The notes: generated by a model from the letters alone, not told the origin. Positions 1 to 6,463 are shown, numbered from the stretch's first letter. The stretch is 7,720 bases of DNA from Rhodobacteraceae bacterium UBA7436 (GCA_002478745.1 DLQI01000051.1:4144-11863); one strand, 5' to 3'. Numbers and translations are program-made.

Positions 1-46
1 TTGGATCACCCGTACAAATCAACCATTTGTTGGTGCGATACCTGTG

Positions 47-74
47 TTGACTTGGCAGTGATTGATCATATTCT
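47..74 (+). promoter_or_regulatory. Possible sigma-70 promoter of the aminotransferase gene
   Basis: TTGACT at 47-52 matches five of six bases of the -35 consensus. TATTCT at 69-74 lies 16 bp downstream and matches four of six bases of the -10 consensus. Transcription would begin near 81 and give a leader of about 45 nt that contains the inverted repeat at 91-106. Two-box matches of this quality also occur by chance, so this is only a candidate. Confidence 0.35.
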
Positions 75-90
75 CGGCTCAAATACACTC

Positions 91-106
91 GGCCTTAACC
101 AAGGCC
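91..106. repeat. Perfect inverted repeat in the aminotransferase leader
   Basis: GGCCTT and AAGGCC form perfect 6-bp arms around an AACC loop. The repeat lies 8 bp upstream of the ribosome binding site (AAAGGAA, 114-120) and just downstream of the candidate promoter. That is a natural place for a repressor operator or a small leader hairpin affecting translation. The sequence alone does not decide between these. Confidence 0.45.
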
Positions 107-126
107 CGCTTTCAAAGGAAAGTCTA

Positions 127-1524
127 ATGCCCGCCATAACCAATCACCTACCCACTGCTGAACTGCAGGCCTTAGACGCTGCCCACCACATGCACCCGTT
201 CACAACAAATGATGAATTGGCGGCTCAGGGCGCGCGGATCATTACCCGAGCAAACGGTGTTTATCTGCACGACAGCGAAGGCAACGAAATCTTAGACGGC
301 ATGGCTGGACTTTGGTGTGTAAACATCGGTTATGGACGCGAAGAACTGGCCGAAGTCGCAGCCCGCCAGATGAAAGAGCTGCCGTACTATAACACCTTCT
401 TTATGACGACCCACGTGCCCGCAATTGCACTCGCCAAAGAGATAGCATCACTTGCTCCTGCTCACCTGAACCACGTGTTCTTCGCGGGTTCTGGTTCCGA
501 AGCGAATGACACCAATCTGCGCATGGTGCGCACATATTGGGCGATGAAAGGCAAACCTTCAAAGACCATCGTAATCAGCCGCAAGAATGCATATCACGGT
601 TCGTCAGTTGGTTCTGGGTCACTTGGTGGCATGAGCCCAATGCACGCCCAAGGCGGCCTACCGATCCCTGACATCACGCACATCAATCAGCCACATTGGT
701 GGGCAGAGGGTGGGGACGCAACACCCAATGATTTTGGTTTGGCCTGCGCACAGGAACTCGAAACAACAATCCTTGCCATGGGCGAGGATCGTGTTGCCGC
801 CTTTATCGCAGAACCCATTCAAGGTGCTGGCGGCGTAATAATCCCACCAGAAACCTACTGGCCTGAAGTTCAACGGATTTGCGACAAATATGAGATCCTG
901 TTGATCGCAGACGAGGTAATCTGTGGCTTTGGCCGCACAGGGAACTGGTTTGGGTCAGAGACAGTAAACATTCGTCCAGACATCATGACCATCGCGAAAG
1001 GTCTTAGTTCTGGCTATCAACCCATCGGGGGCTCAATCGTTTCTGATGAAATCGCTACAGTGATCAATTCTGGCGAATTCAATCACGGCTATACGTATTC
1101 CGGCCACCCTGTCGCGGCCGCTGTGGCGCTCGAAAACCTGCGCATTCTGCAAGAAGAAAACGTTCTCGATCACGTCCGTGATGTGGCTGCTCCTGCCCTT
1201 GCCGAAATGTGGAATGGTCTGGGCGATCACCCGTTGGTTGGTGAAACAAAAATAATTGGCATGATGGGATCACTTGCCCTTACACCAAACAAAGAAACAC
1301 GCGCCAAGTTTGCAGCTGACGCTGGAACGGCAGGCTACATGTGCCGCGAACGCAGCTTTGCCAATAACCTGATTATGCGCCACGTTTATGACCGCCTGAT
1401 CATCTCACCACCACTCGTGATCACTCCGGAAGAGATCAAGTTGATGGGCCAGCGTGCACGCCTAGCACTAGACGAGGCCTACGTGCAGATGAAGGACTTG
1501 GACCTTCTGAAAGAAGCGTCCTAG
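127..1524 (+). CDS. spuC: Class III PLP aminotransferase, SpuC-like polyamine:pyruvate aminotransferase
   Basis: This 465-residue cytoplasmic enzyme is predicted to transfer the terminal amine of putrescine or a related amine to pyruvate, giving an aminoaldehyde and alanine. Visible features are the substrate-side MAGLWCVNIGYG block early in the protein, the PLP phosphate-binding GSGSEAND (residues 121-128), the ring-stacking Y156-H157-G158, DEVICGFGRTG starting at D262 (D262 pairs with the pyridine nitrogen), and the Schiff-base lysine K291 in IAKGLSSGY. The length is normal for the family. Resemblance to Pseudomonas SpuC, recalled from memory, is close through the whole chain. Related omega-transaminases (beta-alanine, diaminobutyrate/DoeD types) share these motifs, so the exact amine donor is uncertain. 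The frame is open back to a TTG at base 1, but I chose ATG 127: AAAGGAA precedes it with good spacing and the homologous region begins soon after. It is convergent with the M24 gene, and the polyamine-type importer lies 2.6 kb downstream. Confidence 0.9.
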   Translation: MPAITNHLPTAELQALDAAHHMHPFTTNDELAAQGARIITRANGVYLHDSEGNEILDGMAGLWCVNIGYGREELAEVAARQMKELPYYNTFFMTTHVPAIALAKEIASLAPAHLNHVFFAGSGSEANDTNLRMVRTYWAMKGKPSKTIVISRKNAYHGSSVGSGSLGGMSPMHAQGGLPIPDITHINQPHWWAEGGDATPNDFGLACAQELETTILAMGEDRVAAFIAEPIQGAGGVIIPPETYWPEVQRICDKYEILLIADEVICGFGRTGNWFGSETVNIRPDIMTIAKGLSSGYQPIGGSIVSDEIATVINSGEFNHGYTYSGHPVAAAVALENLRILQEENVLDHVRDVAAPALAEMWNGLGDHPLVGETKIIGMMGSLALTPNKETRAKFAADAGTAGYMCRERSFANNLIMRHVYDRLIISPPLVITPEEIKLMGQRARLALDEAYVQMKDLDLLKEAS

Positions 1525-1530
1525 TTAACT

Positions 1531-2703
1531 CTATTTGGTGGCGAATATAGGGGATACGCCACCAAATACCTCTGCTGCCCCATCCTCAGAAATCCGAATA
1601 CTCTGACCTATTCCCACATTGGCACCTGAAACACTCAAAGTTGGGCAGACATGAAACGTCATATTTGGCTCTAAAACTGCTTCGCTATCGGCATTCAATG
1701 AAATCACATCATCTTCCATGCTTGGGGGATAGGCTACGCCAATCAGCCCGCCAAACCCGTTACCTATATCGTCGCCGTGTCCCAATGGACCCGCCAAGGC
1801 TTTAACGACGTCGCTAACCTTACTTCCAGCTGTTGCAGCAGAAATTCCAGCGTCCAAACTTTCGATCAAAGCAGCTTCGGCGCGACGCTTTTCATCGGAC
1901 ACTTCACCAAGAAAAATGGTTCGGCAAAGCGGCGCATGATAGCGACGATAGCATCCCGAGAAGGCGAAGGTCATGTCCTCACCAGCAACCAACGGACTAC
2001 CACTCCACGTTAGCAAGCCCGCAGCTGGGTCAGAACCTGACGGCAACATCGGTGGCATTGCGGGGTAATCTCCCCACGCATCATCTACACCTTGCATCGC
2101 ATCACGATAGGCCAATGCAACCAACTGGTTCTTGGCCATACCAACATCTGCGTGCTTCATAACACCCTCCATAACCTTATCGGAAATGGCCGCTGCTATA
2201 CGCATAAACTCAATCTCGGGTGCAGATTTGATAGCGCGCTGAAGGTTCATCATTCCTGTTGCGTCAGCAAAACCGACATCAGGAAGAACCTGCAAAAGAA
2301 CTGAAAACCCTTTGGCAGAGAAATGTTGACTGTCCATTTCAATACCAAGGTTTTGAACACCCAACCCACTAATGTGGCGCGCTAGGTCCTCAATCGGATG
2401 GCGCTCCATCGAGCTCACAAGATCGCTTTCATAGCCGATCACACACCCCTCTGGCATCCAGACGGTGTGCATTGCCCCTTGCGTATCTTGCTGACGCCCC
2501 CACCATATTGGGTCTGCATCTTGCAGAATAATAGCACCCTGATGATGGTTGAACGTCCAGGCATCATATCCAGTCAGCCACTGCATATTTGCGGGATCAC
2601 TTACAAACAAAGCATCCAATCCCGCAAGCGCCATCGCCATACGGGTCATCAAAAGGCGGCGATCATATTCCGCCTGATCAAAGGGCAATCGTTTGCTGGT
2701 CAT
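1531..2703 (-). CDS. Metal-free M24-fold hydrolase, ectoine hydrolase (DoeA/EutD)-like
   Basis: This 390-residue soluble protein has the two-domain layout of Xaa-Pro peptidases and creatinases: an N-terminal domain (about 1-160) and a C-terminal pita-bread domain (about 165-385). The blocks SDPANMQWLTGYDAWTF (35-51), WWGRQQD (67-73), WGDYPAMPPMLPSGSD (210-225) and SGCYRRYHAPLCRTIFLG (249-266) resemble DoeA/EutD, which opens the ectoine ring to N-acetyl-diaminobutyrate. By my alignment the five M24 metal ligands (Asp, Asp, His, Glu, Glu) are A247, P258, F317, C353 and G366, so it should not be a metallopeptidase. DoeA, as I recall, uses a glutamate at the first ligand position, which is Ala here, so the substrate may not be ectoine. 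The start is ATG 2703-2701, with AAAAGGA 7 nt upstream (2711-2717). The DUF2793 gene lies upstream in the same direction with a 60-bp gap and no evident terminator, so the two may be co-transcribed. Confidence 0.8.
   Translation of the reverse strand: MTSKRLPFDQAEYDRRLLMTRMAMALAGLDALFVSDPANMQWLTGYDAWTFNHHQGAIILQDADPIWWGRQQDTQGAMHTVWMPEGCVIGYESDLVSSMERHPIEDLARHISGLGVQNLGIEMDSQHFSAKGFSVLLQVLPDVGFADATGMMNLQRAIKSAPEIEFMRIAAAISDKVMEGVMKHADVGMAKNQLVALAYRDAMQGVDDAWGDYPAMPPMLPSGSDPAAGLLTWSGSPLVAGEDMTFAFSGCYRRYHAPLCRTIFLGEVSDEKRRAEAALIESLDAGISAATAGSKVSDVVKALAGPLGHGDDIGNGFGGLIGVAYPPSMEDDVISLNADSEAVLEPNMTFHVCPTLSVSGANVGIGQSIRISEDGAAEVFGGVSPIFATK
1532..1568. terminator. Possible bidirectional terminator hairpin overlapping the M24 gene end
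   Basis: TATTTGGTGGCG (1532-1543) and CGCCACCAAATA (1557-1568) form a perfect 12-bp inverted repeat with a 13-nt loop. It begins 7 bp after the aminotransferase stop codon and lies almost wholly in the last codons of the convergent M24 gene. It can fold from either strand. Neither direction has a clear U-tract, so it may instead act as a 3' end stabiliser or block read-through together with antisense pairing. Confidence 0.55.
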
Positions 2704-2763
2704 ACATGGATCCTTTTGCGCCCAAAATGCGGCCTCAACAGGTTAGGCGCAATAGGAAACCCA

Positions 2764-3840
2764 TCAGAACCAGCGCCCAATCGCAGTTAACCGAAACGAT
2801 CCACCTGTTGCACTGACATGTGCGAATGCCACAGCGCTAGAAACGGATGTGGTCGCTTGCCCTGCACTAACCCATAGGTTGGCCACATCACTCACAGCCC
2901 CACCTGAAACAACTGGCGGTGCGATAAACTCACTGGGGAATGTCCACGTTTGGGTTGCCGATTTAAAAGCAGCTCCAACAACAATGTTGGTGTCAGCAGA
3001 AATCACGTTCGAAGTGCAAATCATTGTCCCATCCGCAAACCGCGTGAAGTCTCCGTCCACCGAACTGCCTCGTTCAATGATCGCGCCTCTTGGGCTGCCC
3101 CCAACTTCGCTTACACCACCAATGATATTGCCAGGGCAGTAACCATAATCAGCACGCATCAATCGACCTGCCGTTGTATCAGCTGGCCCCGATTGAACAG
3201 ACGCACCCGACACACTCCCACTTACGGAATCAAAACTAATGGCTTCTTGCCACGAAGATCCATCGGGGCTGATTTTCAGCGACCAGCTGTTTGATCCGTT
3301 CAGACCCATTTCCGCATGCCCAGACCAATTTGTCTGAAATAACAGGCTCGCGGTATCAGCTGTTGATGCCTTGTTGACCTTGATTTGATGGCCCGCCCCT
3401 TCGTGCGGATACAACGAAGCTGGTGCACTGATGCTCAGCCGATTGGTTGCGTCAGCCGTCGAGTTTATTCCAACATTTTGAAGGTTCGCCAATTCAGTAT
3501 GCGGAGGAAGCTCAACCCAACCCACACCGTCGAAATGCAAATACCTGCCACCTGATTGGTCAAACGCCAACCAACCAACTTGGGCGGTTACAAATAGCCA
3601 CACATTGCCGTCAAACAACGCAAGGGCCCCATCATGGGTTTCCCATGCATCAATGCCCCCATTGGGCACCAAATACCTGTCACCCCTTTGCGCAAATGGT
3701 GGTCTCGTCAAAGTGCTATCCAAAACGCACAACTGAGTGACGGTATCTAGGACATTGAGCGCTTCATTGTGTGTCACATGCTTTTGCGCTTGTGATGGCT
3801 GCATCATGGGCAGACCAAGATTCGGCAGTGTTTGAGACAT
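2764..3840 (-). CDS. DUF2793 protein with phage/GTA fibre-like C-terminal region
   Basis: This is a 358-residue protein with no signal peptide or membrane segment. Residues 1-110 form the DUF2793 domain: LGLPMMQPSQAQKHVTHNEAL opens it (split here as LGLPMMQ and QAQKHVTHNEALNVLD), followed by RGDRYLV and aromatic W-rich strands. Residues 118-210 resemble a repeat-poor beta-structured stalk (LQNVGINSTADATNRL, LLFQTNWSGHAEMGL, ISPDGSSW). Residues 250-358 (RGAIIERGSS, FTRFADGTMIC, TWTFPSEF, terminal RWF) resemble the tips of alphaproteobacterial phage or gene-transfer-agent fibres. The likely role is an exported virion or surface-binding component, inferred from family style. I chose ATG 3840-3838 because AGGGG lies 5 nt upstream and the family consensus starts there. 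An ATG 21 bp further upstream (3861) has no good ribosome site. No other phage genes are visible. Confidence 0.8.
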   Translation of the reverse strand: MSQTLPNLGLPMMQPSQAQKHVTHNEALNVLDTVTQLCVLDSTLTRPPFAQRGDRYLVPNGGIDAWETHDGALALFDGNVWLFVTAQVGWLAFDQSGGRYLHFDGVGWVELPPHTELANLQNVGINSTADATNRLSISAPASLYPHEGAGHQIKVNKASTADTASLLFQTNWSGHAEMGLNGSNSWSLKISPDGSSWQEAISFDSVSGSVSGASVQSGPADTTAGRLMRADYGYCPGNIIGGVSEVGGSPRGAIIERGSSVDGDFTRFADGTMICTSNVISADTNIVVGAAFKSATQTWTFPSEFIAPPVVSGGAVSDVANLWVSAGQATTSVSSAVAFAHVSATGGSFRLTAIGRWF

Positions 3841-3897
3841 GGGGACCCCTAAATGTTCCATGAGAATGCAATATTTCAGGGAATTTGACGGGTTTTC

Positions 3898-3929
3898 TTG
3901 AACAAATACTTACAGGATCGACTGTTCAA
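3898..3929. repeat. Inverted repeat TTGAACA...TGTTCAA, possible operator
   Basis: The perfect 7-bp arms at 3898-3904 and 3923-3929 have centres 25 bp apart, separated by 18 bp. Repeats of this spacing in a divergent promoter region can bind a dimeric regulator on two turns of one DNA face. They can also arise by chance in AT-rich DNA. The right arm read on the minus strand is a TTGAAC box that could serve as a -35 element for the DUF2793 gene. Confidence 0.3.
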
Positions 3930-3936
3930 TTCAGAA

Positions 3937-3952
3937 ATTGTTAAGCATTGTT
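3937..3952 (+). repeat. Direct repeat of ATTGTT at 10-bp spacing
   Basis: ATTGTT occurs at 3937-3942 and again at 3947-3952, exactly 10 bp apart and so on the same face of the helix. Such half-site spacing is typical of tandem regulator contacts. The element is short, so the evidence is weak. Confidence 0.2.
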
Positions 3953-4033
3953 CTGTCGAAGGCATGTGAAACAGGCGAATAGCAAAATATTTCGAATGAA
4001 ACTGCCATTTCCATATATATTAGGTTGCAAATT

Positions 4034-4062
4034 TTGAACTCACTGGTTCTACTCTTCATTAA
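4034..4062 (+). promoter_or_regulatory. Possible promoter of the ABC importer operon
   Basis: TTGAAC at 4034-4039 is a fair -35 box. CATTAA at 4057-4062 follows after 17 bp, with TTAATA at 4059-4064 as an alternative after 19 bp. The -10 match is poor. The position, about 40 bp before the TTG start and just upstream of the inverted repeat at 4067-4080, is what makes it plausible. Confidence 0.3.
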
Positions 4063-4066
4063 TACA

Positions 4067-4080
4067 CGCGAAAAATCGCG
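4067..4080. repeat. CGCGA/TCGCG inverted repeat before the ATPase gene
   Basis: CGCGA (4067-4071) and TCGCG (4076-4080) form perfect 5-bp arms around AAAA. The element sits between the candidate promoter and the ribosome site GGGAG (4091-4095), where an operator or a short leader hairpin would act on the whole importer operon. Confidence 0.35.
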
Positions 4081-4101
4081 GGAGAAACCAGGGAGCCACA
4101 T

Positions 4102-5202
4102 TTGGCCGATACTGCAAAAAACGATGCGTTCGTTGAATTTGAACGCGTTCAGAAAAGCTATGACGGTGTTAATCTAGTCGTCAAAGATTTGAACCTTTCC
4201 ATGCCACGTGGCGAATTCCTAACGATGCTTGGCCCATCAGGATCTGGCAAGACCACTTGCCTCATGATGCTTGCGGGTTTCGAGACAGCAACACACGGCG
4301 ACATTCGCCTTGGTGGCACCTCGATAAACAACATCCCACCGCACAAACGTGGCATTGGCATGGTGTTCCAAAACTACGCATTGTTCCCGCACATGACTGT
4401 TGCTGAAAACCTTGCCTTCCCGTTGGAAGTTCGCAAGATCGGCAAATCTGAGCGTGAAGAAAAAGTCATGCGCGCATTGGGTATGGTTCAGATGCAAGAT
4501 TTCGCAGGCCGCCGCCCTTCTCAACTTTCTGGTGGTCAACAACAACGCATCGCTTTGTCGCGCGCATTGGTGTTTGAACCCGAACTGGTTTTGATGGACG
4601 AGCCACTTGGCGCATTGGACAAACAGCTGCGCGAAACGCTGCAGTTTGAAATTACCAACTTGGCACACGAACTAGGTATTACGACTGTTTACGTAACGCA
4701 CGACCAAACTGAAGCGCTGACAATGTCAGACCGCGTAGCGGTGTTTGAAAACGGCCGCATTCAACAACTGGCTCCGCCAGACAAATTGTACGAAGAGCCA
4801 GAGAACAGCTTTGTTGCGCAGTTCATCGGCGAAAATAACACCCTCGAAGGTGTCATTAAAGAAATCAAAGGTGGCGTTGCGCTAGTTCAGCTCGACAATG
4901 GTGACTTGATCGACGCCAAGCCCATCAATGTAACTGAGGCTGGCCAGCGCACACGCGTTTCTATCCGCCCAGAGCGGGTTGAAATGGACAAGTCACGTCT
5001 GTCGCCAGACGCACACACACTGAAAGCTGAAGTGCTAGAATTCATTTATATGGGTGACATCTTCCGCACACGCCTTCGGGTTGCTGGGAATGACGACTTC
5101 GTAATCAAAACACGCAACGCACCAGATCAGGTGCGCTTGCAGCCGGGCCAGATGATCGACATCGGTTGGTTGGCAGAGGATTGCCGCGCGCTAGACGCGT
5201 AG
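4102..5202 (+). CDS. potA: ABC importer ATP-binding protein, PotA family
   Basis: This 366-residue cytoplasmic ATPase powers a spermidine/putrescine-type importer. The full set of nucleotide-binding motifs is present: Walker A GPSGSGKT (44-51), Q-loop Q90 in VFQNYALFPHMTV, signature LSGGQ (142-146), Walker B LVLMDE (162-167) with D-loop GALD, and switch H200 in VYVTHDQTEA. Residues about 245-364 form the C-terminal TOBE-type regulatory domain of the PotA/MalK class, with SIRPERVEM and FIYMGDIFRTRL. The length matches the family. The start is TTG 4102, with GGGAG 6 nt before it. No ATG alternative lies upstream before the intergenic region, and an internal ATG would cut the first strand. The gene leads an operon with the binding-protein and permease genes. 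The substrate class rests on family resemblance. Other small cations or amine compounds remain possible. Confidence 0.9.
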   Translation: MADTAKNDAFVEFERVQKSYDGVNLVVKDLNLSMPRGEFLTMLGPSGSGKTTCLMMLAGFETATHGDIRLGGTSINNIPPHKRGIGMVFQNYALFPHMTVAENLAFPLEVRKIGKSEREEKVMRALGMVQMQDFAGRRPSQLSGGQQQRIALSRALVFEPELVLMDEPLGALDKQLRETLQFEITNLAHELGITTVYVTHDQTEALTMSDRVAVFENGRIQQLAPPDKLYEEPENSFVAQFIGENNTLEGVIKEIKGGVALVQLDNGDLIDAKPINVTEAGQRTRVSIRPERVEMDKSRLSPDAHTLKAEVLEFIYMGDIFRTRLRVAGNDDFVIKTRNAPDQVRLQPGQMIDIGWLAEDCRALDA

Positions 5203-5211
5203 CGGTATAAT
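5181..5211 (+). promoter_or_regulatory. Possible internal promoter for the binding-protein gene
   Basis: A perfect TATAAT lies at 5206-5211, directly after the ATPase stop codon. The best -35 match is TTGCCG at 5181-5186, with a long 19-bp spacer. Initiation would fall near 5218, inside the first hairpin, and produce a leader of about 90 nt. This could raise binding-protein output above that of the rest of the operon. Confidence 0.35.
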
Positions 5212-5212
5212 A

Positions 5213-5240
5213 CATCGCGCAGCGTAGTGTCTGCGCGATG
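5213..5240 (+). terminator. Perfect 10-bp hairpin after the ATPase gene
   Basis: CATCGCGCAG (5213-5222) pairs perfectly with CTGCGCGATG (5231-5240) across an 8-nt loop. It starts 11 nt after the ATPase stop codon. It is followed by AAATTAGG rather than a U-tract, so it is more likely a partial terminator or an mRNA 3' end stabiliser than a full stop. Confidence 0.5.
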
Positions 5241-5245
5241 AAATT

Positions 5246-5275
5246 AGGCTGGGAAAACAAACCCGTACCCAGCCT
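5246..5275 (+). promoter_or_regulatory. Second hairpin in the leader of the binding-protein gene
   Basis: AGGCTGGG (5246-5253) pairs perfectly with CCCAGCCT (5268-5275) across a 14-nt A-rich loop. It lies 5 nt after the first hairpin and 21 nt before the ribosome site GGGAG (5297-5301). It may protect the 5' end of a processed binding-protein transcript. A weak T/A-rich tail (TAATA) follows it. Confidence 0.4.
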
Positions 5276-5307
5276 TAATACAAATCGGGCTCAACTGGGA
5301 GACTACT

Positions 5308-6399
5308 ATGACACTCACCAAACTACTAACAGCTACTACAGCCCTTACTTTGGTCGCTGGCGTTGCTGCCGCTGAAGAAATGACAATCGTATCTTGGGGC
5401 GGTGCTTACACTGCTTCACAAAAAGGTGCGTATCACGACCCGTATTCTGCGAATACTGGCGTTACGATCATCAACGATGACTCTTCCGCTGAAGCCGTAG
5501 CTAAATTGCGCGCGATGTCAGAAGCTGGCAACGTAACTTGGGACGTTGTTGATGTTGTTGCCGCTGATGCGATCCGTCTTTGCGACGAAGGCCTTGCGCT
5601 TGAAATCGATGCGGACACAATGCTTGCAGACGCTCCAGACGGCACAAAAGCTTCTGAAGATTTTGGTGACCTGTTGGTTTCTGACTGCTTCATTCCGCAA
5701 ATCGTCTATTCAACAACATTCGGTTACCGCACTGACCTAGTTGGCGATACTGCACCAACTACTGTTTGCGCAGTATTCGACACAGAAGCATACCCAGGTA
5801 AGCGTTCACTAGAAAAACGCCCAATCAACAACATGGAATGGGCTCTTCTTTGTGACGGCGTTGCAAAAGGCGCAGTTTATGACGTTTTGGCGACTGAAGA
5901 AGGTCAACAGCAAGCTCTTGATAAACTAGCAACAATCAAAGACGACGTTATCTGGTGGTCTGCTGGTGCTGACACTCCACAGCTTTTGGCTGATGGCGAA
6001 GTTGTCATGGGTTCCACATACAACGGCCGTTTGTTCGCAGCGATCGAAGAGCAAAAGCAGCCAATCGGCATGCTATGGGACGCACAAGTATTTGACCTTG
6101 ATGGTTGGATCATTCCAGCAGGCCTAAGCGACGAGCGTAAAGCACGTGCACTTGATTACATCATGTTCGCGACTGATACACAGCGTCTAGCTGACCAAGC
6201 ACAGTACATCTCTTACGGTCCTGCGCGTAAATCTTCTGCACCACTTGTTGGTAAGCACAAGACATTGGGCATCGACATGGCACCACACATGCCAACTGAC
6301 CCAAACAACGCAAAGAACACGTTCTTGTATAACTACGAGTTCTGGGCTGATTACCGTGATGACATCGACGCAAAATTCCAAGCGTGGTTGGCTAAGTAA
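5308..6399 (+). CDS. Periplasmic solute-binding protein of a polyamine-type ABC importer (COG0687)
   Basis: This is a 363-residue secreted protein. Residues 1-22 form a Sec signal peptide: K5, then a hydrophobic Ala/Thr/Leu/Val core, with probable cleavage at AAA|EE after A22. No lipobox is present, so it should be free in the periplasm. The mature chain opens with MTIVSWGGAYTASQKGAY, typical of the alphaproteobacterial PotD/PotF-like group. The two-lobed body includes WDVVDV (78-83) and the hinge-side stretches YSTTFGYRTDL and GSTYNGRLF. Four cysteines (C92, C127, C154, C182) could form periplasmic disulfides. The start is ATG 5308, with GGGAG 6 nt upstream. Hairpins flank it on both sides, which suggests separate, higher expression than the ATPase and permease, as is common for binding proteins. 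The ligand cannot be read from sequence. A polyamine is the family default. Confidence 0.88.
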   Translation: MTLTKLLTATTALTLVAGVAAAEEMTIVSWGGAYTASQKGAYHDPYSANTGVTIINDDSSAEAVAKLRAMSEAGNVTWDVVDVVAADAIRLCDEGLALEIDADTMLADAPDGTKASEDFGDLLVSDCFIPQIVYSTTFGYRTDLVGDTAPTTVCAVFDTEAYPGKRSLEKRPINNMEWALLCDGVAKGAVYDVLATEEGQQQALDKLATIKDDVIWWSAGADTPQLLADGEVVMGSTYNGRLFAAIEEQKQPIGMLWDAQVFDLDGWIIPAGLSDERKARALDYIMFATDTQRLADQAQYISYGPARKSSAPLVGKHKTLGIDMAPHMPTDPNNAKNTFLYNYEFWADYRDDIDAKFQAWLAK

Positions 6400-6443
6400 G
6401 CCAGAAAGGCGGGGTTAAACCCACCTAATGTTGCACAATTCGG

Positions 6444-6463
6444 CGGGGGCGATTTAGCCCCCG
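6444..6463 (+). terminator. GC-rich hairpin between binding-protein and permease genes
   Basis: CGGGGGC (6444-6450) and GCCCCCG (6457-6463) form a perfect 7-bp stem with the loop GATTTA. It begins 45 nt after the binding-protein stop and ends 25 nt before the permease start. No U-tract follows (GTCACTCCTTTA), so partial termination or protection of the upstream message is likelier than complete termination. Confidence 0.5.

Larger units (their letters stand above)
3841..4101. other. Divergent intergenic region between DUF2793 gene and importer operon
   Basis: This is an AT-rich gap of 261 bp between genes transcribed away from each other, so it should carry promoters for both directions. It holds an inverted repeat TTGAACA/TGTTCAA (3898-3904 and 3923-3929), a direct repeat of ATTGTT spaced one helical turn apart (3937 and 3947), an AT run at 4013-4020, and CGCGA/TCGCG at 4067-4080. 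I see no open frame with coding character and no RNA gene in it. No convincing minus-strand promoter stands out. Confidence 0.6.

Noticed and set aside
1..126. Extension of the aminotransferase to the TTG at base 1
   Set aside because: The extra 42 residues have no family resemblance, the ATG at 127 has a good ribosome site, and the stretch contains promoter-like and palindromic elements.
2732..2748. Imperfect inverted repeat GCCTCAAC-AG-GTTAGGC between the DUF2793 and M24 genes
   Set aside because: The arms differ by one inserted base, there is no adjacent T-run, and it is too weak to call an operator or terminator.
2398..2790. Open frame of 130 codons on the plus strand opposite the M24 gene start
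   Set aside because: It is antisense to a gene with strong homology, its product is low in recognisable structure and rich in His/Pro/Arg, and it has no ribosome site that I can see.
127..3840. An ectoine degradation cluster in the strict sense (doeA with doeD)
   Set aside because: The aminotransferase fits SpuC better than DoeD, no DoeB deacetylase or ectoine transporter is present, and the DoeA-like protein lacks the expected glutamate.
3841..3861. Upstream ATG at 3861 as start of the DUF2793 protein
   Set aside because: It lacks a Shine-Dalgarno sequence, whereas the ATG at 3840 has AGGGG 5 nt upstream and begins at the family's usual N-terminus.
4237..4668. Open frame of 143 codons on the minus strand within the ATPase gene
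   Set aside because: It lies wholly antisense to the ABC ATPase motifs, its product is Cys/His-rich and resembles nothing, so it is a shadow frame.
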